Source of the DNA: an uncultured Clostridia bacterium
GTDB taxonomy: Bacteria > Bacillota > Clostridia > TANB77 > CAG-508
Length of the DNA stretch: 55,465 nucleotides
Direction: 5' to 3'
Assembly (NCBI GenBank): GCA_949280815.1
Contig: CASDJM010000007.1
Span: forward strand, 1 to 55,465
In this document: positions 46,242-55,465 of the stretch, in pieces
Layout of the letters: each line of letters starts with the position of its first letter
Numbering within the stretch: position 1 is the first letter of the stretch
Made by a program: the position numbers and the translations under genes
Notes under the pieces: model-generated
What the model was told of the DNA's origin: nothing
The model's database searches: none
Seen by the model: the letters and a program-made list of their open reading frames with translations, nothing else

Positions 46242-48015
46242 TCAACACTTCAAGAATGGCGACTTTGTGCCTGTCCCAAACTCGCCATTTGCTTTAGTTG
46301 ATTGCTGTTCATAAAATTCTTGATAAATTCCTACTCTTTGTATTAATTCTTCATGAACTCCTCGTTCTACAATTCTTCCATTATCTAACACAATAATTTT
46401 ATCGCTTTGTTTTACATCTGATATTTTATTGGAAATAATGATGCAGGTTTTATTTTTGGTTAAATCTTTAATGTTTTCCAATAAAACTCCGGGAAGTTCG
46501 ATTATCTAATGCTGAAAAGGTGTCATCAAAAATAACGATACTACTATTTTTCAAAAATGCTCTTGATATGACTATTCTTTGTTTTTGCCCACCAGATAAA
46601 TCAGAACCTCTTTCTCCAATCTTTGTTTTTATTCCTTCTGGCATCTGCTTGATTTCATCATAAATAATAGCTTTTTTCGTGCTTTCTCTGATTTCTTCTT
46701 CCTTATATTCTTCTTTAAATAAACTGATATTATTTTTTAATGTAGAAGAAAATAAGAAATTTTCTTGCGTAATATAACAAATATTTTCTCTTAAGGTTTC
46801 GATATCAATTTCATTAATATCTATGCCATCAATCATAATTTTTCCATTTGGTATATTATATAATTTTGTAAGCAAATTCATTAATGTTGTTTTTCCACTT
46901 CCTATGGTTCCTATAATTCCTAAGGTTTCTCCTTTTTTCATTTCAATATTGATATTTTCAAGTGCTTTATCAAGCATTCCTGGATAGTTAAAACTTAAAT
47001 TTCGAATACTTATATTTCCTTCTAACTTTTCTTTAACTGTACTTTCTTCTATTGTTATTTTTTCTTTTTCTAAGGCAAACACTTTATCCAATCTTTGATA
47101 GGCAATTTGTGCTCTCTTAAATCTTGCAATTAGGATTGGAATCCAATTTACTGGATTGACAAATAAAGCAATATAAGCATTAAATGTAACTAAATCTCCT
47201 ACTGTGATAGTTCCTTCCAAAACTAAATGAGAACCATAAATAAAGGAAATAGCATAACAAAGCCCAAAACAAATATCAACACAGGTTGTTAACAAATTAG
47301 AAAATACATCTACTGTATTATCACTTTGTCTTACTTTTCTATTTTTTATAATAAAATTTTTTAATTGACTTCCTTCACAAGAATAAGCTTTTGTTGTTCG
47401 AATACTGTCTGTACTTTCTTGTATGTATTCTGACATTTCCGTAAATTGATCTTGTGCTTTTTTAAAATTAATTTCAACATATTTTTTTATTTTAATCATT
47501 AGGAAAATAGCAATTACAATTGGGCATAAAGTAGCAAGTGTTAAATATGGATTCACTCCTTTTGCCATTTGATAAATCGAAATGATAAATATTAATACCG
47601 TTCTTCCGCCATGTGATAAAATTCGATACATAGTGCTTCTTATTTCGTTGGTATCTTTTACAAAATAAGACATGATTTCTCCATTTTTAATATTTTGTAT
47701 TTCTTTGACTTTTAGTTTTAAAAATCTTTCAAATAATTTTGACTTGATATCTCTTTCAAATCCTCTACTTACATAGGTTTCAAAATATTTCCATCCTATC
47801 CTTACAAACAATAAAACAATACATATCCCTAATAAGTAATATGTATCATTTAAAATAATTTGCTTATTTGCTTCCATATCATATAAATTATCTATAATTT
47901 TTCCTACAATTTCAGCAGGGTAGGTTAATAAATATATATTAATAGTAGTTAATATAATCTGTAATACTATTTTCCATTTATATCCCTTTAATGCATCTAT
48001 TATAACTTTTTTCAT
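46242..48015 (-). CDS. ABC exporter subunit with degenerate site, split at a CGG codon
   Basis: With one +1 shift this is 590 residues, matching its partner. Walker A is GTIGSGKTT and the signature DLSGGQKQR. Walker B is IFDDTFSALD (Asp in place of catalytic Glu), and SNKIS stands at the H-loop, the usual signs of the degenerate half of a heterodimer. After DNRTS the zero frame reads CGG (46489-46491) and stops seven codons on; the +1 frame continues GVLLENIKDLTKNKTCIIIS to the end. Without the shift the H-loop and C-terminus are lost. Confidence 0.85.
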
Positions 48016-48066
48016 AAATTACATCCTCTTCGTTTGTTGTTTTATATAGATAGAATTCTTTTCTTA

Positions 48067-48237
48067 TCAGCTCTTTATTGTTCCTATCTCTACTTTTTCA
48101 TAAATACTATCGTTGTTAAATCCCATACTAGAATTCATTTTCATTTTAACTTGTCGATTTTTCATTTGGTGGTTTAAATTCATAAAATTAATTTCATCTT
48201 GAAAATTATATTCATCAAAATCAAATTTCATATTCAT
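48067..48237 (-). CDS. Small 56-residue protein, unknown
   Basis: Starts MNMKFDFDEYNFQDEINF, with many Met, Asn and Phe; AAGGGA lies seven bases before the ATG. No family recognised. It precedes the ABC exporter genes and may be their first cistron. Confidence 0.45.
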   Translation of the reverse strand: MNMKFDFDEYNFQDEINFMNLNHQMKNRQVKMKMNSSMGFNNDSIYEKVEIGTIKS

Positions 48238-48290
48238 TCACAATCCCTTTTATAATAATTTTTGAGACATTTGAAATCTGTCCTCTTATT

Positions 48291-49481
48291 TCATTTTACT
48301 AATCTCTGCGTTTCTTTTGCAATCATCAATTCTTCATTTGTAGGAATTACATATATTTTTACTTTAGAAGTTGGTTTTGAAACTAATTTTTCTTCACTTC
48401 TTATGTCATTAGCTTCTGCATCAATTTCTACCCCCATAAATTTCAATTGTTCACAAATGCCTTTTCTAATATTGATTTGATTTTCTCCAATTCCACCTGT
48501 GAATATGATATAATCAATGCCATTCATCGCTACTGCATATTTTGCAATATAACTTGCTATCGCATATTTAAAACTATCTAATGCAATTTGAGCTCTTTCA
48601 TTTCCTTCATTACCTGCTGTTTCAATCTCTCTAAAATCTGGTGCTAATCCTGAAATAGCCTGTACTCCTGATTGCTTATTTAGAATATTTTCCATTTCAT
48701 CTGCTGATAAATTTTCCTTTTTCATTAAATATAATAAAATAGATGGATCTAAATCTCCACTTCTTGTAACCATTGGAATCCCTCCTAATGGAGTTAATCC
48801 CATACTAGTATCAACTGATTCTCCGCCTTCAATGGCACAAATACTAGAACCTTGCCCTAAATGACAAGTTACAATTTTCATATCTTCGATTGGTTTATTC
48901 TCTATTTCTGCTAATCTTTGTGAAACAAACATATGAGATGTTCCATGGAATCCATATTTTCTTACAGCATATTTTTTGTAATATTCATATGGGATTGGAT
49001 AAACATATCTCTGTTTTGGAATAGATTGATGAAAAGCTGTATCAAATACTCCCACCATTGGTTTATTTGGCATTACATTTTGACATGCTTCAATTCCTAA
49101 AATACAAGCAGGATTGTGCAATGGTGCTAAATCAGAACATTCTTTTAACACATTAATCACAGAATCATCAATTACTACTGATTCTGCAATCTTTTCTCCT
49201 CCATGTACTAAACGATGTCCAATTGCATTAATTTCGTCTAAACTATCAATTACCTTGTATTCTGGATTGGTTAATTGCTTTAGAGCAAATTCAATTGCTT
49301 CTGTATGATTATAAGCTGGATTCTCAATTTGTTTCTTCTGACCATTTGCCTTATGCGTAATAAAAGCCTCTTTTTCTCCTATTCTTTCATATTTTCCAGA
49401 AGCTAAAACCTCTTCTGTTTCCATGTTGATTAGTTGGTATTTTAAAGATGAACTACCACAATTTAATACTAATATTTTCAT
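48291..49481 (-). CDS. ackA: Acetate kinase (second copy in operon)
   Basis: This 396-residue ASKHA kinase interconverts acetyl phosphate plus ADP and acetate plus ATP. Motifs: [79 protein letters not shown] at 49481 behind AAGGAAG. It lies downstream of a very similar acetate kinase and of pta. Confidence 0.93.
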   Translation of the reverse strand: MKILVLNCGSSSLKYQLINMETEEVLASGKYERIGEKEAFITHKANGQKKQIENPAYNHTEAIEFALKQLTNPEYKVIDSLDEINAIGHRLVHGGEKIAESVVIDDSVINVLKECSDLAPLHNPACILGIEACQNVMPNKPMVGVFDTAFHQSIPKQRYVYPIPYEYYKKYAVRKYGFHGTSHMFVSQRLAEIENKPIEDMKIVTCHLGQGSSICAIEGGESVDTSMGLTPLGGIPMVTRSGDLDPSILLYLMKKENLSADEMENILNKQSGVQAISGLAPDFREIETAGNEGNERAQIALDSFKYAIASYIAKYAVAMNGIDYIIFTGGIGENQINIRKGICEQLKFMGVEIDAEANDIRSEEKLVSKPTSKVKIYVIPTNEELMIAKETQRLVK

Positions 49482-49595
49482 TTTCAATCTTCCTTGTATT
49501 ATATATTTAGGTTTTTAAAAGGTTACCCATAAACCTTTATATAAAATTATGTTAACGCATCACTTTGCACCCTATAGCAATCTATCTTAAGTCTT

Positions 49596-50783
49596 TTATA
49601 CTAACTTCAATGTTTCTCTGGCTATCATTAATTCTTCATTGGTTGGAATAGTATAAATTTTTACTTTTGAATCTAAAGCTGAGAGTTCTGCTTCTTCTCC
49701 TCTTACCTTGTTTTTTTCTTCATCAATTTTGACTCCTAAGAATTCTAGTTGTTCACAGATAGCTTTTCTGGAAATAGCTCCTTTTTCTCCCACTCCTGCT
49801 GTAAAAGTTAAAACATCAATTCCTTGCATGGCAACAGCACATTTCATAACATAAGATGCTGTTAAATAATGATATACATCTAATGCTAAAGTAGCATGAT
49901 GACCTCCTGATAAAGCTTCTATTTCAATATCTCTAAAGTCTACTGATACTCCTGATATTCCATATACGCCTGACTGCTTATTTAAAATCGTATTTAAATC
50001 ATCTGGAGATAGATTTTCTTTTTTCATTAAATAAAGCAAGATAGAAGGGTCTAAATCTCCGCTTCGGCTTCCCATAGGAATTCCTCCTAATGGTGTTAAT
50101 CCCATGCTAGTTTCTACTGACTTTCCATTTTTGATAGCACACACGCTACATCCTTGTCCTAAATGGCAGTTTACTATTTTTAACTCTTTGATATCTTTCC
50201 CCATAATTTCAGCTACTCTATGAGATACATACTGATGAGAAGTTCCATGAAACCCATATTTTCTTACTCCATATTTTTTATAATATTCATAAGGAATTGG
50301 ATACATGTATTTTTCTTTGGTTATGGTTTGATGAAAAGCAGTATCAAACACTGCTACCATTTTCATATTTGGCACAATTCTTTTACAAGCTTCTATTCCT
50401 AGAATACATGCTGGATTATGTAATGGCGCCAAATCAGAACATTCTTTTATTTTCTCTATTACGTCATCTGTTATGATAATAGAATCACTAAACTTTTCTC
50501 CTCCATGTACCACTCTATGTCCTATTCCACCTAGCTCATCTAAGCTTTTTATAACACCATAATGGTCATTGGTCAATCTATTTAAAACGAAACTAATTGC
50601 TTGTTCATGATTTTTAGCTGGATGTTCAAATTTATGTTTTTTTCCTTTTACTTTATGAGTTAAAAAAGAATGTGGTTGTCCAATTCTCTCAAAATATCCT
50701 TTCACTAGCATTTCTTCTGTTTCCATATCAATCACTTGATATTTTAGAGACGAACTCCCTGAATTCAAAACTAAAATTTTCAC
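49596..50783 (-). CDS. ackA: Acetate kinase (first copy in operon)
   Basis: This 395-residue paralogue of the next gene has all family motifs ([51 protein letters not shown]). GG of the ATP loop reads [13 protein letters not shown] rather than FTGGIGEN, a possible change in nucleotide binding. GTG start with GGGAGGAG. Tandem duplication is likely; the two copies have clearly diverged. Confidence 0.92.
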   Translation of the reverse strand: MKILVLNSGSSSLKYQVIDMETEEMLVKGYFERIGQPHSFLTHKVKGKKHKFEHPAKNHEQAISFVLNRLTNDHYGVIKSLDELGGIGHRVVHGGEKFSDSIIITDDVIEKIKECSDLAPLHNPACILGIEACKRIVPNMKMVAVFDTAFHQTITKEKYMYPIPYEYYKKYGVRKYGFHGTSHQYVSHRVAEIMGKDIKELKIVNCHLGQGCSVCAIKNGKSVETSMGLTPLGGIPMGSRSGDLDPSILLYLMKKENLSPDDLNTILNKQSGVYGISGVSVDFRDIEIEALSGGHHATLALDVYHYLTASYVMKCAVAMQGIDVLTFTAGVGEKGAISRKAICEQLEFLGVKIDEEKNKVRGEEAELSALDSKVKIYTIPTNEELMIARETLKLV

Positions 50784-50798
50784 AAAATCTCCTCCCAG

Positions 50799-50906
50799 AT
50801 GATTTTGGGGATGCCCTTAACTGAGCGAGCACTAAACAAACTTACAAATAAGTAATACCTTTAGATGCGAAGGAAAAACTCATCTTCTCCCTTTTCCACA
50901 AAATCA
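50799..50906. repeat. Palindromic MITE-like repeat, family A, copy 3
   Basis: ATGATTTTGGGGATG at one end; the reversed other end reads ATGATTTTGTGGAAAAGG. It lies between pta and the first ackA. Confidence 0.6.
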
Positions 50907-50970
50907 TAATTTTAAATTTTTTCATTTTTATTATCTTTTAAGTTTTAATAACATAGTAAGACGAAGCTTT

Positions 50971-51979
<1,009 letters not shown>

Positions 51980-52098
51980 TTTATTTCTCCTTCTTCATTT
52001 TTATATTCTAGATTTGTTTTTTAGCAGTTCTATTATATATGGAATTTTAAAAAAGTACAAGCACTTTTTAAGAAATTACTAATCAACATTTTTTATAC

Positions 52099-52219
52099 TG
52101 TTACTATTCACAGCTAACTGAAATTAATGGATGAAAAAGCTACTTATAAAAAATGTGAAAATCAAGCGAATGTAGAGTAATGCTTTTGTTATTCAATAAT
52201 TAAACTGTGAATTGTAACT
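52099..52219. repeat. Palindromic repeat, family E, copy 2, overlapping a gene end
   Basis: TGTTACTATTCACAG (52099) and CTGTGAATTGTAACT (52205) match the ends of copy 1 at 42310. Its right end supplies the last codons and stop of the DUF4116 gene. Confidence 0.6.
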
Positions 52220-52715
52220 TTATACTTTCATCTTGTCGCAATCGCCAAGACAAAAAATGATAGGCTTGTTTATCCTGTTTCACAGCAATTTGAGCAATCT
52301 CTTTATCATCTCTCAATTGATCACTTGCATATTTAATAATAGATCCCTTATTCTCAACAGCTACTTTTACAATTTCCGCATCATCTCTCAATTCTTCTGA
52401 TGCATAATACAAAGCCTGCCCATAATTTTTACAACTCTCTAATACCAACTCTTTATCTTTTCTTAACCTTTCAGAAGCATAACAAATTGTCCAAGGGGCA
52501 CCTTTTACTCCCAGCCTAACAATTTCTTTTTTATCTTTTAGTCTATCACTTACGAACTCCAAAGCTTCGCTATCTTGCTCTAATGCCACTTTTACAACTT
52601 CTTCATCATCTTTTAAATTATCTGATGCTAGGTCTAAAAATTTGCCATTTTCTTTCACTGCTTTTAATAGATACTCTTTATCATCTTTATGTTCGATTAT
52701 CTCTTTTTCTTCCAC
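52200..52715 (-). CDS. DUF4116 repeat protein
   Basis: This 171-residue protein consists of about five repeats with the pattern ...A...D..ALEFVSDRLKDKKEIV and ..ALYYASEELRDDAEIVKVAV, characteristic of DUF4116. Function unknown; such helical repeats are probably binding scaffolds. The last residues (LQFTV) derive from a palindromic repeat. ATG is preceded by GGAAGAATG. Confidence 0.82.
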   Translation of the reverse strand: MEEKEIIEHKDDKEYLLKAVKENGKFLDLASDNLKDDEEVVKVALEQDSEALEFVSDRLKDKKEIVRLGVKGAPWTICYASERLRKDKELVLESCKNYGQALYYASEELRDDAEIVKVAVENKGSIIKYASDQLRDDKEIAQIAVKQDKQAYHFLSWRLRQDESIKLQFTV

Positions 52716-52807
52716 TTTTCACATTCTTCCTTTCTAATGCTCTGTATAAAATCTAAAAAAATATACCTGTAATTCATTCTGCACTAACAGTTCTAACAAA
52801 ATGGTAC

Positions 52808-53473
52808 TCACTTTTCTAATTTTGCAATACAGGCTTTAATCTTAATTCCTTGCTCTGAAAACATTTTCTCATGCTCGGTTTCAATATTTTTCTCAAAAAT
52901 TGGCTCTTGATGTAAATCATATGTTTTTTTCAAAATGGTAAAACCACTTTCCCAAAAATAAGTCAAACTTGACTCAAACAATTCATCATCATCTGTTTTG
53001 AAATAAATTTCACCATTCTTCTTCAAAAATTGTTTGTATTTTTCTAATTGAATGGAATGTGTCAATCTCTTTTTTCTGTGTTTTCCTCTTGGCCATGGAT
53101 TGCAAAAATTAATATAAATTCGCTCAATTTCATCTTGTTTGTCTAATATTAAAAGAATTCTTTCAATGTCAAATCTTGTTATGAAAATGTTTTTTGGTTC
53201 AATGTTGGCTTCTTGATATGCTTGTTCTATGTTTCTTTTTGCTAGCCCTAACATAGCATCTACTAAATCGATTGCTAGGTAATTTATATCTTGGTTTTCT
53301 ACTGCTAATTTTGCCATAAATTGACCTTTTCCACAGCCTAATTCTAAATGTAATGGCTGATTGAATTTTTTAAATTGATTTTTCCATTTTCCTTTGATTT
53401 TCTCTGGTTCGTCAATATAAAATTTACTGGCTTCAAGTTCTGGTCTTGCCCATTTTTTGTATCTGATTCTCAT
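52808..53473 (-). CDS. trmB: tRNA (guanine-N7)-methyltransferase
   Basis: This protein of about 221 residues makes m7G46 in tRNA using S-adenosylmethionine. SAM motif LHLELGCGKGQFMAKLA, the family motif INFCNPWPRGKHRKKRLTH, and FKTDDDELFESSL are present. The ATG at 53473 has GAGG six bases upstream; 20 or more upstream codons in frame are less likely. It is monocistronic. Confidence 0.9.
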   Translation of the reverse strand: MRIRYKKWARPELEASKFYIDEPEKIKGKWKNQFKKFNQPLHLELGCGKGQFMAKLAVENQDINYLAIDLVDAMLGLAKRNIEQAYQEANIEPKNIFITRFDIERILLILDKQDEIERIYINFCNPWPRGKHRKKRLTHSIQLEKYKQFLKKNGEIYFKTDDDELFESSLTYFWESGFTILKKTYDLHQEPIFEKNIETEHEKMFSEQGIKIKACIAKLEK

Positions 53474-53675
53474 TTTTTGCCTCATTTCTTTCTTTTTGTT
53501 TTTGATGTATTTTATTATACTGTAATTAGAAATAATTTTCAAGAAAAGTTATAATGATATATTGTAAAAAATGTCGAAATGCCTTCTTCTTATCTAATTT
53601 AAAATAATAAATCTATTAGTTGCTATACACTCTAAAACCATGTATAATAGAAAAAAATAGATACAAGGAGTAACT

Positions 53676-54584
53676 ATGAAACTAAAATATAAAATAAAAG
53701 AAAATAACAAAGGACAGAGCATCAATCAAATCTTAACCAACAAACTAAACATCTCCACTCGACTTCTAACCAAACTAATCAAAAAGCAGAAAATTTTTGT
53801 CAATAAAAATATCTGCGACACTAGAAATCTAGTAAAGCTAGAAGACATCATAGAAATCAACTTTGATTTTCCAGAAGATAATTCTAATATTTCTCCTTCA
53901 CAAATGAATTTAGACATTATTTATGAAGATGACTGGTTTTTAGTTCTCAACAAACCAGCTGGCATACCAATTCATCCTTCTCGATTGCATTACACAGACT
54001 CTCTATCCAATGGTATCAAATTTTATTTTGATTCTATTGGACTAGCAAAAAAAATACGACCTGTCAATCGTTTAGATTTAGATACTTCTGGTCTAGTTAT
54101 CTTTGCTAAATGTGAATATATACAAGAAAGCTTTGCTAGGCAAATGGATAAAAAAACTTTTCAAAAAGAATACTTATGCTTTGTGAATGGATTTTTGGAA
54201 CAAAAAATCGGCACAATTAATTTGCCAATTGCTAGGAAAGCTGACAGCATTATTGAGAGATGTATTGATAAAAATAGTGGTCAGCCTTCTGTTACTCATT
54301 ATGAAGTTATAAAAGAGTTTTCTAATTATAGTCTTGTAAGATGTAAATTGGAAACAGGACGAACTCATCAAATTCGTGTTCACATGTGTGCTATTGGACA
54401 TCCTCTACTTGGTGATTCTCTATATGGAACCAAATCCAATTTGATGAATCGTCAAGCTCTACATAGTTACAGAATTTCATGTATTCATCCTATTTCTAAG
54501 AAAAGTCTAGTTTTTGAGAGTGATTTACCATATGACATGAAATATCAATTAAGAAACATCTGTCATTCTTTTTTAATTTCTTAA
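53676..54584 (+). CDS. RluA-family 23S/tRNA pseudouridine synthase
   Basis: This 302-residue protein has an N-terminal S4-like RNA-binding region (SINQILTNKLNISTRLLTKLI) and catalytic domain: LNKPAGIPIHPS, catalytic Asp in RPVNRLDLDTSGLVIFAK, GRTHQIRVHM. RluD/RluC/YhcT types cannot be separated by eye. ATG follows AAGGAG. Convergent with the next gene across a shared terminator. Confidence 0.9.
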   Translation: MKLKYKIKENNKGQSINQILTNKLNISTRLLTKLIKKQKIFVNKNICDTRNLVKLEDIIEINFDFPEDNSNISPSQMNLDIIYEDDWFLVLNKPAGIPIHPSRLHYTDSLSNGIKFYFDSIGLAKKIRPVNRLDLDTSGLVIFAKCEYIQESFARQMDKKTFQKEYLCFVNGFLEQKIGTINLPIARKADSIIERCIDKNSGQPSVTHYEVIKEFSNYSLVRCKLETGRTHQIRVHMCAIGHPLLGDSLYGTKSNLMNRQALHSYRISCIHPISKKSLVFESDLPYDMKYQLRNICHSFLIS

Positions 54585-54647
54585 TTAATTGTATATAAAT
54601 ATTTAATCAGATGATGGATTACAATATAAATACACTATGTATATATT

Positions 54648-54692
54648 TAAAATTACGATGGATAGGCTTTTGCTTATCCACCGTAATTTATT
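54648..54692. terminator. Bidirectional terminator
   Basis: AAATTACGATGGATAAGC-like arm (54650-54668) pairs with GCTTATCCACCGTAATTT (54672-54689); T/A runs on both sides. It serves both convergent genes. Confidence 0.75.
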
Positions 54693-54706
54693 ATAGAACA
54701 AAGTTA

Positions 54707-55465
54707 CTATTGCGAACTAACTAAGCAAGGACGGAAGCTGATGTCTATAGAACCTCCTCCGTGTGGCAGTAAATCCAAATATGCCAGCTCTGTAAGTAGT
54801 GTTAGGACGCCCTCCACGAATGAACATTGGATAATTCGAACTCACAAAGGTAGCAAAATCTGAATTCCAACATAATCTTCCACTTGAAATAAGTGATGTT
54901 TCATATATGGCATCTCCATATTTGGTATCATTATAGCTATCATAACTGTCATAATACTTCGTATTTATACTTGAAAAATCATAATTAGGACCATTTGATA
55001 TTTTACTACTTAGTATTCCTGCTACACAATCCCATGCTCCTCCTGCCATATCATATATTCCATATACATTTCCTGTTGTACTTGCATTTCCTCCATTTGT
55101 TTCATTATATCTGTATGTGTTCGTAAGATTCGTTTGACTTACTTTTTCTGAATTTCCACATAGTCCTGTAATTGGAGAATAATTTGTTTCATCACTATAA
55201 TATGGATTATTCCATACCTCACTATTTTTTCCATATTTACTTCTACTTAAATATGCTACTGCTCCCCATTCTGTATTTTTCATCATATGAGAATCTATTT
55301 TACTTGTTCCTTCCAAGGAATTACCACTTGTTATTATATTTTGGCATACTATAAACATATTACCTAGCATAATCCCTCTCCAACTTGTTACGTTTGGTTT
55401 TACTCTCACTTGTAAATCAGATGTATCTCCTCCTCCTGTTGTCATTAAATCTGTTGTTACTGTTG
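54707..55465 (-). CDS. Secreted FGE-fold-like protein, partial, C-terminus via a CGG +1 site
   Basis: The gene enters from the right edge; about 252 C-terminal residues are visible. HMMKNTEWGAVAYLSRSKYG, GNVYGIYDMAGGAWDCVAG and MFIRGG resemble the formylglycine-generating-enzyme/C-type-lectin fold found in clostridial surface and pilin-like proteins. The zero frame reaches CGG at 54759-54761 and ends TRRRFYRHQLPSLLS; the +1 frame gives TGGGSIDISFRPCLVSSQ, which matches the usual ...SFRPCL ending. Stop is then at 54707. Function is unknown. Confidence 0.75.

Overview
The window is AT-rich, gene-dense DNA from an anaerobic, spore-forming member of the Clostridia, probably an uncultured gut lineage. 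The evidence is a bifurcating-type [FeFe]-hydrogenase set (hydC, hydB, hydA), acetate fermentation genes (pta and two tandem ackA), sporulation genes (yabP, yabQ, a YtvI-like gene), a T-box before ileS, strong AGGAGG ribosome binding sites, and Arg codons that are almost all AGA with some CGT and CGA. TGA, TAA and TAG all serve as ordinary stops.

Layout. 1-8.5 kb: DUF5684 membrane protein, hydrogenase genes, a PepC-like peptidase and a nitronate monooxygenase-like enzyme. 8.8-15.3 kb: an Asn-rich micro-protein, murD, a Pro/Gly-rich protein, a CBS-domain protein, a YtvI-like protein, guaA and a DUF1980-like protein. 15.9-26.6 kb: secA and prfB, normally neighbours in Firmicutes, are separated by a 6.4-kb integrative element. 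It carries a tyrosine integrase, a histidine leader peptide, a HisRS-like/histidine-racemase-like fusion, an M20 deacylase, a PIN protein, a DUF3800 protein and a small structured RNA. 26.7-30.7 kb: aspartate kinase, yabP-yabQ-divIC and rho. 30.7-35.4 kb: a repeat-bearing non-coding kilobase, an operon of two SDRs, an S51 peptidase and a truncated PepC-like gene, then an IS110 remnant. 35.8-44.2 kb: a membrane-anchored secreted protein, the T-box/DUF1653/ileS operon, a heptad-repeat protein and a NUDIX protein. 44.4-55.5 kb: a heterodimeric ABC exporter, ackA-ackA-pta, a DUF4116 protein, trmB, a pseudouridine synthase and the end of a secreted FGE-fold-like protein.

The most striking observation is translational. 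Eight breaks in six genes that otherwise look intact (ileS three times, prfB, pta, an ABC exporter subunit, a DUF3800 gene and the FGE-like gene) are all the same event. The zero frame reaches a CGG codon, and the family-conserved protein continues in the +1 frame from the overlapping GGN (Gly) codon. By eye I find only one other in-frame CGG in the window, in the PIN gene of the mobile element, although C|GG across a codon boundary is common. Two of the broken genes, ileS and prfB, are essential in bacteria. This suggests that the organism does not read CGG as Arg and instead shifts +1 there, or reads CGGN as one four-base codon. prfB also has the classical CTT-TGA-C frameshift, so it would need two +1 shifts.

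A second system is the element cargo. A leader peptide with three consecutive His codons and alternative hairpins precedes a gene fusing a histidyl-tRNA-synthetase-like protein (motif 3 Arg lost) to a CntK-like DapF-fold domain with both catalytic Cys. An M20 hydrolase gene follows one base later. Several families of palindromic MITE-like repeats occupy most intergenic spaces, some nested with 6-bp target duplications.
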